From: Halobacillus litoralis
Lineage (GTDB): Bacteria; Bacillota; Bacilli; Bacillales; Halobacillaceae
Assembly (NCBI RefSeq): GCF_004101865.1
Contig: NZ_CP026118.1
Span: 620,001 to 684,000 of the forward strand
DNA length: 64,000 bases
Direction of reading: 5' to 3'
The notes under the pieces were generated by a model. That model made no database searches. It had not been told where the DNA came from and was given only the letters and a program-made list of their open reading frames with translations. The position numbers and the translations under genes are program-made. Every line of letters starts with the position of its first letter. Position 1 is the first letter of the stretch. Shown one piece after another: positions 17,139 through 25,964 of this stretch.

Positions 17139-19064
17139 CTATTTACCATATAATTCTTTATTGGTAATTGACTGTTTTAGGTTTGAAACGAATTCATCTA
17201 ATTTCATTTCTCTAGTTGCCTTCTCCCCATAGGATCTAACATTTACATGACCTTTCTCAACTTCCTTGTCCCCCAGCACAAGAATAAAAGGTGTTTTGGT
17301 CATTTGGGCTTCTCTAATTTTGTATCCTAACTTCTCATCTCTACCATCCTTTTCTACTCTTATTCCTTCTTGTTTCAATCGGTTAGTGACTTCTTCCGTA
17401 TAGTCTTTATGAACTTCGTTTGATACTGGGAGTACTTTTACTTGAACAGGTGCTAACCAAGTAGGAAATGCTCCACCGAAATGCTCAATGAGTATGCCTA
17501 AAAAGCGATCAATGGAGCCAAACACAGCCCGGTGGATAACCACTGGACGAACTTTTTCATTATGTTCATTAATATATTCCAGATCGAATTTTTCTGGCAT
17601 TTGGAAATCCAGTTGTACGGTTGCACATTGATGACTTCTATTCAATGCATCTTTTATGTGGATATCAATCTTAGGACCGTAGAAAGCACCGTCTCCCTCA
17701 TTCACTCTAAAATCATATTCCAGTTTCTCTAATACATTTTTAAGCGCGCCTTCAGCTTGAGCCCATAAGTGTTGGTCACCCATAGACTTTTCAGGTCGAG
17801 TAGATAACTCAATTTCATAATTGAATCCGAATGTTCGATAAACATTATCAATCAACTGCAAGGCTAAAGTGATTTCCTCTTCTATCTGATGAGGTGTGAC
17901 AAAGATATGAGCATCGTCTTGACAAAAGGAACGGACTCTCAGTAATCCGTTCAATGCTCCACTGAATTCATGACGGTGAACTTGACCGAATTCAGCCATA
18001 CGAATAGGAAGGTCTCTATAGGAGCGCAAACGGTCCTTAAAAATAAGCATATGTCCTGGACAATTCATTGGTTTAAGAGCGAATTGCTGCTGGTCAACTT
18101 CAGAGAAGTACATATTGTCTTTATAATGATTCCAGTGCCCCGATTGTTCCCATAACCTCTGATTCATCATTAGGGGCGTTTTCACTTCTTTATAATTAAA
18201 CGATTCTTGCAAACTTCTAAGGAATGATTCCAACTCATTTCTTATCACCTGCCCATTGCTTAAATAGAATGGCATCCCTGGAGCTTCATCTGAAAACATA
18301 AACAATTCAAGCTGTTTCCCTAATTTACGGTGATCTCTCTTTTTGGCTTCTTCCACAAAATAAAAGTATTCATTGAGTTCTTTTTTTGATGGGAAAGCTA
18401 CGCCATATATTCGTTGTAACATCTCATTATCACTATTCCCCAGCCAATAAGCCCCCGAGATATTTGTTAAGGAAAAAGCTTTTAGAAATTTAGTTGACGG
18501 TAAATGGGGACCTCTGCATAGATCTATAAATTCACCTTGTTTGTAAATGGAGACCTCTTCTTTCTGAGGAATTTTCTTTAATAGCTCTAGCTTTAAATGA
18601 TCATTCGAAAAAATGCTTTCAGCTTCATCTCGAGATATTAACTCCCGTTTAATAAACAAGTCCTCAGCTACAATGTTATTCATTTCTTTTTCAATTTTAG
18701 ATAGATCGTCTTTAGATATACTATGATCAGTATCAATGTCATAGTAAAAACCATTTTCCACAACAGGACCTACACCTAAATTCACCATTCCAAAAAGACG
18801 CTTAACGGCCTGAGCCATAATATGAGTTGCAGTATGCCTCATCACCTCTAAACCCTCTGGAGAATCAAGGGGAAATAATTCAATCTCAGCATTAATGTTG
18901 ATAGGTCTCTGCATATCATATAAGGATCCATTGACTCTCCCGACTACCGACTTTTTCTTAAGACTAGGACTTATAGATTGGGCAACATCCCCCAATGTAC
19001 TTCCTTTTGAAAAAGATTTTCGGCTACCATCTGGAAACGAAATCACCATTTTTTCATGACTCAT
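17139..19064 (-). CDS. thrZ: Threonyl-tRNA synthetase (ThrZ-like)
   Basis: This is a complete class II synthetase of 641 residues that charges tRNA-Thr. The N-terminal TGS domain (FPDGSRKSF, about 1-62) is followed by the editing domain with HTATHIMAQ and CRGPHLPS, by the catalytic core with zinc ligands in MNCPGHM, VHRHEFSG and VIHRAVFGS, and by the C-terminal anticodon-binding domain (from about 540). Motif 2 reads GQVHRHEFSGALNGLLRVR. The tandem T-box leaders and the sequence type suggest the starvation-induced second enzyme (ThrZ) rather than the housekeeping ThrS, but both share the fold and only a tree would decide. It lies alone. Confidence 0.85.
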   Translation of the reverse strand: MSHEKMVISFPDGSRKSFSKGSTLGDVAQSISPSLKKKSVVGRVNGSLYDMQRPININAEIELFPLDSPEGLEVMRHTATHIMAQAVKRLFGMVNLGVGPVVENGFYYDIDTDHSISKDDLSKIEKEMNNIVAEDLFIKRELISRDEAESIFSNDHLKLELLKKIPQKEEVSIYKQGEFIDLCRGPHLPSTKFLKAFSLTNISGAYWLGNSDNEMLQRIYGVAFPSKKELNEYFYFVEEAKKRDHRKLGKQLELFMFSDEAPGMPFYLSNGQVIRNELESFLRSLQESFNYKEVKTPLMMNQRLWEQSGHWNHYKDNMYFSEVDQQQFALKPMNCPGHMLIFKDRLRSYRDLPIRMAEFGQVHRHEFSGALNGLLRVRSFCQDDAHIFVTPHQIEEEITLALQLIDNVYRTFGFNYEIELSTRPEKSMGDQHLWAQAEGALKNVLEKLEYDFRVNEGDGAFYGPKIDIHIKDALNRSHQCATVQLDFQMPEKFDLEYINEHNEKVRPVVIHRAVFGSIDRFLGILIEHFGGAFPTWLAPVQVKVLPVSNEVHKDYTEEVTNRLKQEGIRVEKDGRDEKLGYKIREAQMTKTPFILVLGDKEVEKGHVNVRSYGEKATREMKLDEFVSNLKQSITNKELYGK

Positions 19065-19089
19065 ACATACACATCCTTTTATAAAAATT

Positions 19090-19346
19090 TAAAAAAACCA
19101 TACTCATCCCTCTCAACAAGGGACGAGTATGGTTTTTACCCGCGGTTCCACCCAATTTCCCACTACCTTTAAAAGTAATGACTTTGGTTTGCTGTATCGT
19201 AGCATTACGGTGTGAACTACTAGTTCATTCATCCACACAGTTCCAAGGTGGTAAACTATTACGCAGCGTTAGGAAGGTCTCACCATTCCTTCCCTCTCTG
19301 GTAACCGGTCATAATAGCTCTTGTCCTCTTCATCACTATAGCTTAT
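19090..19346 (-). promoter_or_regulatory. T-box riboswitch, proximal leader of thrZ
   Basis: On the minus strand the conserved T-box sequence GGGTGGAACCGCG lies at 19141-19153. Beyond it is a terminator stem (ACCATACTCGTCCCT ... GGGATGAGTATGGT) with a T-run at 19092-19136. Upstream is the stem I region with GAAGAGGACAAGAGC. Uncharged tRNA-Thr should stabilise the antiterminator. The specifier codon was not located with certainty. Confidence 0.9.
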
Positions 19347-19349
19347 TCA

Positions 19350-19590
19350 AATAAAAAACACCCGTCCCTAAAAAAGGGACGAGTGCTGTACTCGTGGTTC
19401 CACCCAACTTCCCATTACTTTTACCAAGTAATGGCTTCGGTTTGCTGTATCGTAGCATACGGTATGAACTACTCATGTTTCGTCCATACAGCTCCAAGGT
19501 GGTAAGTTATTATGCTGCGTTAGGAAGATCCCACCTTTTCTTCCCTCTCTGATAACCGTTCATAATATCTCTTGTCCTTTTCATCGCGAA
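19350..19590 (-). promoter_or_regulatory. T-box riboswitch, distal leader of thrZ
   Basis: A second full leader with GGGTGGAACCACG at 19393-19405 and its own terminator (CACTCGTCCCT ... AGGGACGGGTG and six T) at 19353-19388. Stem I begins with GATGAAAAGGACAAGAG. It is a close copy of the proximal leader, so two tRNA-controlled terminators act in series. Confidence 0.9.
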
Positions 19591-19656
19591 TTATTTTAAA
19601 TTTATATCACTATATACCTTTTACCAAATTCAGTCAATACATTCTAGGATATCGTA

Positions 19657-19872
19657 GCAGAAATGCTGGCCGAGATGTACTGGTACCAATGGCCGATCAA
19701 ATTGTTCACCCGCTGGATCAAAAATTAATTGAAAATCGGTCATTTTTTCTATTTAGACGAAAAAACTGTTCAAAATTAGATTTATATCGCTCTTATTACC
19801 TCCTGCTTACTCGTCATGAAACAGACCAATATTCCTTGGAAACGACCAGCTTTATTGATTGAAAGATGCCTC
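19657..19872 (+). mobile_element. IS4-family transposase C-terminal relic
   Basis: In one plus frame the text reads MYWYQWPIKLFTRWIKN, stop, LKIGHFF, a stretch ending TVQN, stop, IYIALITSCLLV. It matches the C-terminal end of IS4-type transposases ('Y..RWQIE..FKW.K..LKI..F....NA...QI..ALI...LL'). Two in-frame stops and the lack of the catalytic N-terminus show it is dead. It ends about 70 bp upstream of the T-box leaders. No terminal inverted repeats were found. Confidence 0.7.
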
Positions 19873-20199
19873 CATTAAAAGTTATGGGAACCATATCTGA
19901 ACTGGGATTGAATGCTTCAAGCTGTTCCCTGAGGGAAGTCTGGTTAAAGGATCTCTTTTGTTTAAATGTATAAAATCACCAATTGGTCAAGGCCTTCTAT
20001 TTATGTGGAGGTCTCTTTTTTACATTAAAAACAGAAAGATAATACTAGTGTATGCAACATATTTTCATAACAAAAGAGAGCACTGTTTATTCTTCTCTGA
20101 AAAAATCATGAAACTTATGGGACTTCGAAGTTGTGACTAAAGTTGATTCAAAACTGTTTCACTGACGATCGAAGTCCCTTTTAATTTTCTCTATCTATA

Positions 20200-21507
20200 T
20201 TAGAACCAACCGACTACTACTTGAATGGTTACCCATATCGTCAAAACGGTGGTCAACACTAACACGATATTTTCCACAACATTGGCTTTATGTTTGCCTA
20301 AATGGCTCGATTTGTTCGCAAGAATTAAAAGTCCGATAGCGACAAGCGGAACAGTAACCGCTTGCAATCCAGTGACAAAAACAGCCATAGCGACAAACCC
20401 TGGCATGCCAGGAACAGACCAAATGATCGGAGATACTAGAATAAATAAGCTGACCCATTTAAACAAAGGATCATCTTCGAACTTCTCTCCGAATTTTTCT
20501 CTTCGTTCTTTTTTGACAATATGCAAACAATCAATAATTACTTTAGGGAAACCATTTGCAAATCCGATCACGCTGCTGTAAAGGATTCCAAAAGCACCCA
20601 AATAAAAGACAATTCCCCCCAAATAGCCTAGCTGATTGGAAAGAGCTCTGGATATATCCTCCAGACTGTTTACTTCGATCCCATTTGGTCTAAGAATTTC
20701 AGCCCCAACGATCCATATTGCCAAGTTTATTACAATAGCAGCACTAATACCGAATAAAAGATCGTTGCGCTGGAGTTTCTTATAGAATGGCCCATTCCAT
20801 CCTTTTTCTCTTACATAATAAGGATAAAGAAAGTTAGCCATCGATCCGGCTACCGCTCCTATTAATGAAAGGGCGACCGCAAAAACTCCAAAGGCACCCG
20901 TATTATCCGGCACACTAAATCCAATAGTTCCTTTTATGATTCCACCAACGTCCGGAAGTGCATAAACCGCCAATCCAAGCAAAGCGATCGTTAACAGACC
21001 AAGAAAGATTTTCATGATCTTTTCAATGGTGTTGTATACATCACGTCCAATTACAAACAAACTGACCAAAACCACAATTACTGACCACAAAAATGGTGAA
21101 CCAAAATTAAAGATCCAAGCAAGTGCCTGTCCCGCTCCTTTTATCATATACGCATTAAGCAAATGACCGCTAATTAAAATAGCAATTCCCAAAAACCAAG
21201 GGAAATACTTGGATACGTCATTATATCCCTCTAGTATTGATTGACCTTTCAAATTGCACACCTGATATCTTCCCATAACGTTTACAATCACAAATCGGAT
21301 AATTAAAGAAGCAGCAAGGAGCCACATCAGATTGTACCCATAATTGGATCCAGAAACGGAAGAAGTGACAAGGTCTCCAGCCCCCATCATGCTCAATACT
21401 GCTATAATTCCAGGTCCAAATTCGCGAAGGGTACTTAAAAATCCTTTCTTTTGAGGTCCCATTTTTTGAGGTCCCAATGGCGTTTCATATTTGGCTTTTT
21501 GTTCCAT
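20200..21507 (-). CDS. Nramp-superfamily transporter without the canonical metal site
   Basis: This is a 435-residue protein with about eleven helices. It aligns with Nramp transporters but the first helix reads MGAGDLVTSSVSGSNYGY where divalent-metal Nramps have DPGN, and helix six reads GSMANFLYPYYV where they have the A/M-x-P-H element. Loss of both suggests a non-metal substrate. It lies just downstream of the sugar-acid genes (same strand, separated by a terminator) and has its own cre site, so uptake of an organic or sugar acid is a reasonable inference. ATG 21507 is preceded by GGGAGGA. Confidence 0.75.
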   Translation of the reverse strand: MEQKAKYETPLGPQKMGPQKKGFLSTLREFGPGIIAVLSMMGAGDLVTSSVSGSNYGYNLMWLLAASLIIRFVIVNVMGRYQVCNLKGQSILEGYNDVSKYFPWFLGIAILISGHLLNAYMIKGAGQALAWIFNFGSPFLWSVIVVLVSLFVIGRDVYNTIEKIMKIFLGLLTIALLGLAVYALPDVGGIIKGTIGFSVPDNTGAFGVFAVALSLIGAVAGSMANFLYPYYVREKGWNGPFYKKLQRNDLLFGISAAIVINLAIWIVGAEILRPNGIEVNSLEDISRALSNQLGYLGGIVFYLGAFGILYSSVIGFANGFPKVIIDCLHIVKKERREKFGEKFEDDPLFKWVSLFILVSPIIWSVPGMPGFVAMAVFVTGLQAVTVPLVAIGLLILANKSSHLGKHKANVVENIVLVLTTVLTIWVTIQVVVGWF

Positions 21508-21700
21508 AAATTATCCTCCCCTTTATAATTTAGGGTTATCTTAGAATTTCTTGATTTCCCTCCGATTTGATTTTATACCTTCTTCCATTACTTAATAATT
21601 TAATTCTTTATACTGTATGAAGAGTTCACGAGTTCTCTTTAGATGAACCATAGTTTTCCTTACTAGCAATCAGTAAGAAACCTCTTAATTAACCTTGTTT

Positions 21701-21714
21701 AGTAAGCGTTTTCA
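21701..21714 (-). promoter_or_regulatory. Probable cre site (CcpA)
   Basis: AGTAAGCGTTTTCA matches 13 of 14 positions of the cre consensus TGNAANCGNWNNCA and lies about 190 bp upstream of the transporter. Catabolite repression of a carbon-acid transporter fits. Binding is inferred. Confidence 0.5.
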
Positions 21715-21775
21715 AAATACTTTTTGGAGAGATTAATTGCAGGGTATTTTTTAAGGCCCTCTCATTTTCTTTTAT

Positions 21776-21803
21776 AAAAAAGGCAGACCACGGTCTGCCT
21801 TTT
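21776..21803 (-). terminator. Intrinsic terminator of the dehydrogenase gene
   Basis: Stem AAGGCAGACC/GGTCTGCCTT with a 3-4 nt loop; the minus strand continues into a T-run. It separates the enzyme operon from the transporter. Confidence 0.8.
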
Positions 21804-21811
21804 GTTCCACT

Positions 21812-23245
21812 TTACTTGACGAAGACCGTTTTGATGTCCGTGAAGAATTCCTGAGCTGCTTTCCCCTGCTCGCGAGAATGAGAACTCGACTGCTTCATGC
21901 CGCCAAATGGTGCCTGCAATTCGACCCCGGCGCTTTCCGCATTCACACGAACTAGACCGGCATCCATGTCATCAATAAACGACAGCGAATGCTGGACGTT
22001 TGTCGTAAAGATTGCTGCGCTTAATCCGTAATCCACATCATTGGCAATATCTAATGCTCCTTCCATGGTGGAGAAAGGCATCAAGGCAATGACCGGACCG
22101 AATATTTCTTCCTGCGCAATTGTCATGTTATTATTTACCTGATCGAAAATGGTCGGCTCCAGGTAGTAGCCGCTGCTGTCTTCGATTTGCTTTCCTCCGC
22201 AAAGAAGTTCAGCGCCCTCTTCCTTACCCTTTTCTATATAGCTTAACGCGTTGTCCAGCTGGGACTTCGAAGCACAAGGCCCCATCCAGACGTCTTTCTC
22301 CAAACTGTCGCCTACGGTGATTTTTTGTGTTTTTTCAACAAGCAGCTGCTTGAACTCTTCATAGATATCCTGATGGATAATGACACGGCTGGTTGCTGTA
22401 CATTTCTGGCCAGTAGACTTGAAGGCTCCGGAAATAGTGGCATCCGCAGCAGCTTCTAAATCAGCATCTTTCGCAATAATAACCGGATTCTTGCCGCCCA
22501 TTTCCAATTGGTATTTTGCCCCCCGCTGCAAAGCATTTGCCCCGATAGTGCGGCCCACCGCATTGGACCCTGTGAACGTAATGCCGTCGATGTCTTTATG
22601 GGTGGATAAACCGCTTCCGATGAGCGAGCCTTTGCCTGTTACAACGTTCAATACCCCGGCCGGCAGTCCTGCTTCTTCAAAGCATTCAGCAATTTTTGCG
22701 AATGTAATAGGTGATTCACTTGCGGGTTTAATAACGACCGTATTTCCATATATGAGAGCAGGGGCTACTTTCCATAGCGGAATTGCAATAGGAAAGTTCC
22801 AAGGAGTAATAACTCCCACCACTCCTAAAGGAGAACGCTTCGTAAACATTAAGGCATCTGGATCCGTGGAAGGAATCACATTGCCCTCTTCCCTCATACC
22901 TTCCCCGGCATAATATCGAAGAATGGCTACACCTCGCGCCGTTTCCCCTTTGGTTTCCAGAAGCGTTTTTCCCATTTCTCTTGTTGCAATTTCTGCAACT
23001 TCATCTGCTTTTTTCTCCAATATTTCGGCGGCTTTATATAAATATTGGCCTCTGGCGGCACCGGACAGTTTGCGCCAGGCTGTTTTCGCGTCTTTGGCAC
23101 TCTGAATGGCCTGCTGTAAATCCTCTTCGGTGGAGTCCTGGAAAGTTCCTACTTTATCCTGCAGATTCCCCGGGTTGATGATATCAGTCGTTTGGTTGTA
23201 GGCGCTCGCCGTCCATACACCGTTAATAAAATTTTTCATGTCCAT
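21812..23245 (-). CDS. gucD: 2-oxoglutarate semialdehyde dehydrogenase
   Basis: This is a 477-residue NAD(P)-dependent aldehyde dehydrogenase, full length for the family. Visible motifs are the cofactor-binding [26 protein letters not shown], catalytic Glu in LEMGGKNP, and catalytic Cys in GQKCTATSR. Adjacent to 2-keto-3-deoxyglucarate dehydratase, it is expected to oxidise 2,5-dioxopentanoate to 2-oxoglutarate, the last step of glucarate/galactarate catabolism (B. subtilis YcbD). RBS AGGAGG is 7 nt before ATG 23245. It lies 31 bp downstream of the dehydratase and ends at a terminator. Confidence 0.9.
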   Translation of the reverse strand: MDMKNFINGVWTASAYNQTTDIINPGNLQDKVGTFQDSTEEDLQQAIQSAKDAKTAWRKLSGAARGQYLYKAAEILEKKADEVAEIATREMGKTLLETKGETARGVAILRYYAGEGMREEGNVIPSTDPDALMFTKRSPLGVVGVITPWNFPIAIPLWKVAPALIYGNTVVIKPASESPITFAKIAECFEEAGLPAGVLNVVTGKGSLIGSGLSTHKDIDGITFTGSNAVGRTIGANALQRGAKYQLEMGGKNPVIIAKDADLEAAADATISGAFKSTGQKCTATSRVIIHQDIYEEFKQLLVEKTQKITVGDSLEKDVWMGPCASKSQLDNALSYIEKGKEEGAELLCGGKQIEDSSGYYLEPTIFDQVNNNMTIAQEEIFGPVIALMPFSTMEGALDIANDVDYGLSAAIFTTNVQHSLSFIDDMDAGLVRVNAESAGVELQAPFGGMKQSSSHSREQGKAAQEFFTDIKTVFVK

Positions 23246-23276
23246 GTTGTTTCCTCCTTAAATTGATACTGTTGGA

Positions 23277-24197
23277 TTATTTCGTCTGGAGAGAGTATTT
23301 ATCGAAAGCAACATTAATAACAGCTTCCAATTCCTTATAATGAGATGATTCCACTGGCGTTAATGGTGGCCGCACCGTATTTCGGACAGGCAGACCGACA
23401 ATTTCCATCCCGGCTTTGATCAAAGCGACAGCGTATCCCGGCCGTTGTTTACGGATGTCATTAATAGGAAGAATCACGTCACGATAGATATCTGTCACCG
23501 TTTCCTTATCACCATGTAATAATGAATCATAAAATAACCTTGAGATATGAGGAATGTAATTGGATATGGCGGAGGAATACCCCTCAAAACCGAGCGGTAT
23601 GTAGGCTGGCATGGTTACTTCCGCCATCGGCATGCCATTCATCCACTGCAGGCGATCTCCCACTGCCTGCGTTAGTTGGATGTTTCGTTCCATATCTCCA
23701 ACCCCGTCTTTAAAACCGACCACCTGAGGAATGGTAACTAATTGCTGTAACGATTCTTTGGTTAGCAGCACGTTGTTTCTTTGATAAACAATGGAGTTCA
23801 GCTGCGTACTCTGGGCAACCTGAGAAATGTACTCCACGTTTCCCTGATGTGTCCCTTCAACTAAATAAGGTGGCAGGATGAGATACCCGTCTACTCCCTT
23901 TTTCTCGGATAGTTCAGCCTGCCGGACGGCGGTGCGAATATTTCCGCCAACCCCGGTGTATATTGGTACCTGGCTTTGAGTGGCTTCGTGTGCTATATCG
24001 ATCATCGTCTCGTATTCGTCTTCGCTGATCGCATGAAATTCTCCAGCACCACAGCCGATAAAAATACTTTCGAGCCCATTGCTAATCAAGAAGGAAATGT
24101 TTTTGTAAAGAGCTTGCTCGTCCAATTCGTCCTTTTCGTTAAAAGGAGCTACGGGGAAACCCAAAATGCCCGTTGGAACGTTTCGTTCGGAATCCAT
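23277..24197 (-). CDS. kdgD: 5-dehydro-4-deoxyglucarate dehydratase
   Basis: This is a protein of about 306 residues of the DHDPS/NAL aldolase superfamily. It has FIGCGAGEF (substrate carboxylate loop), IVYQRNN with the catalytic Tyr, and VVGFKDGVGD with the Schiff-base Lys, the signature of KdgD (YcbC) enzymes rather than DapA. It converts 5-dehydro-4-deoxy-D-glucarate to 2,5-dioxopentanoate plus CO2 and water. ATG 24197 with GAGGTG at 6 nt is preferred over a GTG nine bases upstream. It is first in a two-gene operon; the dehydratases that feed it from glucarate or galactarate are not in the window. Confidence 0.9.
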   Translation of the reverse strand: MDSERNVPTGILGFPVAPFNEKDELDEQALYKNISFLISNGLESIFIGCGAGEFHAISEDEYETMIDIAHEATQSQVPIYTGVGGNIRTAVRQAELSEKKGVDGYLILPPYLVEGTHQGNVEYISQVAQSTQLNSIVYQRNNVLLTKESLQQLVTIPQVVGFKDGVGDMERNIQLTQAVGDRLQWMNGMPMAEVTMPAYIPLGFEGYSSAISNYIPHISRLFYDSLLHGDKETVTDIYRDVILPINDIRKQRPGYAVALIKAGMEIVGLPVRNTVRPPLTPVESSHYKELEAVINVAFDKYSLQTK

Positions 24198-24215
24198 ATT
24201 GATCACCTCACTTTT

Positions 24216-24263
24216 ATTTGTCTTACATTATATTGTATGACAAATAAAATGTAAACGCTTTTT
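24216..24263 (-). promoter_or_regulatory. Sigma-A promoter with GntR operator and cre for kdgD
   Basis: Minus strand: TTTACA (24250-24255) and TATAAT (24227-24232) are 17 bp apart, an almost perfect vegetative promoter. A 30-bp palindrome ATTTGTC ... GACAAAT (24216-24245, 26/30 symmetric) covers -10. A cre-like TGTAAACGCTTTTT (24250-24263) covers -35. FadR-type repression and CcpA control are inferred. Confidence 0.75.
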
Positions 24264-24270
24264 TGTCAGA

Positions 24271-24306
24271 AAAAAAAGTCTTCCTTCGTTATAGAAGGAA
24301 GACTTC
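24271..24306 (-). terminator. Intrinsic terminator of the GntR gene
   Basis: Stem AAGTCTTCCTTC/GAAGGAAGACTT with a 5-nt loop, and an eight-T run on the minus strand. Lies between the regulator gene and the kdgD promoter. Confidence 0.85.
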
Positions 24307-24319
24307 TTGATATAATAAC

Positions 24320-25006
24320 TCATTGGTTCAATACTTTATCCCGAACAAAAACCAAATGAGCATACATTTCCTGAGTTGCTTTCTGAGGATTTCTTTCTTT
24401 CAAGGACTCGTATATAGCTTCGTGATAGGCAATTGTTTTTTCTTTTTCCCTATTAGGAATTTGAATGTTAACTTTTGTGTGGGTCAATAATAACGAGTCG
24501 ATCATACCTTGGATCACAGGGTTTTCTACACTTGAAGCGATGATTTGGTGAAAAGCAATGTCGTGTTCACCGTAATCGTTATCTACACTTTTCCTAATCG
24601 CGTCGATGGTCTCTCGCAAACGCTGAAGGTCTTCTTCAGTTATTTTCTCCGCTGCTAGAGCTACTAATCCTAATTCCAACGTCATTCGAGCTTCGAGAAT
24701 GGCTTCTAAATTGTTGTTCACAATCGAGAGCATAACAGAAAACGGGTGGTGGCCGATTCTTTTAGTAAAATATGTGCCACCTTTCGTCTTTCTGCTGATG
24801 ATCCCCAGTGATTCCAGGGAACTCATGGCTTCCCGAAGAACCGAACGACTGACTCCAAGCATATCGATTAATTCCATTTCTGATGGCAGTTTGTCTCCGG
24901 GCTGCATCTTATCTTGAAGTAACAAACCCACGATTTTTTCTTCCACTTGTTTGGACAATGTTTTTCTGGTAAGCGGCTGATCAATTAGATGGTTATTCTC
25001 ATACAT
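24320..25006 (-). CDS. FadR-subfamily GntR regulator
   Basis: This is a 228-residue regulator: an N-terminal winged helix-turn-helix (LLLQDKMQPGDKLPSEMEL, MLGVSRSVLREAM, about residues 15-80) and an all-helical FCD ligand domain (about 90-225) with the conserved Asp and two His for metal/ligand (EHDIAFHQII, TIAYHEAIY). It is upstream of and parallel to the sugar-acid operon, with the palindromic operator in between, so it is the likely repressor of kdgD-gucD, released by a sugar acid (compare B. subtilis YcbG). ATG 25006 has no perfect Shine-Dalgarno, but the frame is convincing. Confidence 0.88.
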   Translation of the reverse strand: MYENNHLIDQPLTRKTLSKQVEEKIVGLLLQDKMQPGDKLPSEMELIDMLGVSRSVLREAMSSLESLGIISRKTKGGTYFTKRIGHHPFSVMLSIVNNNLEAILEARMTLELGLVALAAEKITEEDLQRLRETIDAIRKSVDNDYGEHDIAFHQIIASSVENPVIQGMIDSLLLTHTKVNIQIPNREKEKTIAYHEAIYESLKERNPQKATQEMYAHLVFVRDKVLNQ

Positions 25007-25189
25007 TAGATTAGAAACATTAATATCCCTATCTGCATTTAATGTTTCTTCCTCCCTTTTTTAATTAATAGTAGCTATAATCATAAAAATCATCTTTATA
25101 ATTTTATTGTAATACAAATGTACTTTAATAGATACGAAGAACATTTTCAATTAATATAGATACATTTTTAACGCGATAAACGGGGTGTA

Positions 25190-25420
25190 CAGATAGATGC
25201 AGCATAGCGCTTCGCCAACGACCGGCGTCGAAAAAAGGCTTTCACCTCTGCTTCCACGCTTTGCGTCATATTGGAAATCTTCTACGGGGTGTAATAATGC
25301 TCATTTATGCACTCCGGGGAATCGAAAGCGACAGCTACCCAAATTCGGTTGTCATGTTACGGTTCGCACATGCCATTGTGGGAATTACCCGAACCAAGGG
25401 GGGCCGCATTTCTGCAAAAT
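25190..25420. other. GC-richer intergenic segment without recognisable gene
   Basis: About 230 bp of visibly higher GC than its flanks, with short palindromic words (CGACCGGCGTCG). On the plus strand a 100-codon frame reaches 25499, but it has no Shine-Dalgarno and a composition rich in Cys, Arg and His. Minus frames contain stops. It could be a decayed gene or another kind of repeat; the origin is undetermined. Confidence 0.4.
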
Positions 25421-25510
25421 AATCTTCTGTTTGATTAAATTCAAAGTAATGTTGGGCTACACAGATAGCGTACAAAGTGGCCGTAAAACCCGTAAATAGC
25501 AACCCTGCTC

Positions 25511-25612
25511 CTTTAACACAAAAGGGAATAGCACTGTGCAGCTATCCCCTTTTTTCACAAGACTTGAATTCGAGATATCTTGAAGTAGATCTTAAACTAA
25601 CGCACTCGTTAA
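25511..25612 (+). repeat. Dispersed repeat copy 7
   Basis: GGGAATAGCACTGTGCAGCTATCCCC hairpin, then TTTTTTCACAAGACTTGAATTCGAGATATC and, further right, CTAACGCACTCGTTAAATTAAG. This is one of the best copies and shows the additional 'AACGCACTCGTTA' tail. Confidence 0.75.
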
Positions 25613-25625
25613 ATTAAGATATTGT

Positions 25626-25769
25626 TCACGATTTTTTCTCTAAATCATTAATTCTTTTTTCTAGTTCTTTTACATTATTACTACTATTCAACACTGTCGT
25701 AAAAGCAACAATACCGAAAGTGAATCCCATTATTCCAAAAACAAACCCCATAATTTCGAAAGCCCCCAC
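25626..25769 (-). CDS. Small membrane protein with a coiled-coil tail
   Basis: A 47-residue frame from GTG 25769 (GGGGGTGAT upstream) to TGA 25626. The N-terminal part MGFVFGIMGFTFGIVAF is one membrane helix, followed by NNVKELEKRINDLEKK, which is a short coiled coil. Many Bacillaceae carry similar tiny proteins ('GFIFGIFGFIFAL ... LKKEIEELK'). Function unknown. It sits between two repeat copies. Confidence 0.55.
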   Translation of the reverse strand: MGAFEIMGFVFGIMGFTFGIVAFTTVLNSSNNVKELEKRINDLEKKS

Positions 25770-25838
25770 ATAATCACCCCCACTTTTAAACTTTAAGACA
25801 ATTTCTCTTAATATATTTATTTCTCAACTACTATGCTC

Positions 25839-25886
25839 AATAAGCATAATAAGCGATATATATATAACTTGATTTCAAAATATTTC
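25839..25886 (+). repeat. Dispersed repeat copy 8 (partial)
   Basis: GCATAATAAGCGATA is followed directly by ACTTGATTTCAAAATAT; the hairpin's right half and the C-strip are lost. Confidence 0.45.
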
Positions 25887-25964
25887 CTTTTATAAACAGA
25901 TTATTTCTACTTTCTTGAATGTATGTACTTTTGTGTAATTACTTGGATCTCCTTTTTATGATCT

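Noticed and set aside
19572..19862. 96-codon plus-strand ORF right of the T-boxes
   Set aside because: It is in a different frame from the recognisable IS4 transposase relic and overlaps the distal T-box; the relic explains the sequence better.
22120..23178. Plus-strand ORFs across the aldehyde dehydrogenase gene (up to 177 codons)
   Set aside because: They are shadows of a well-conserved minus-strand gene, with no Shine-Dalgarno and no protein family.
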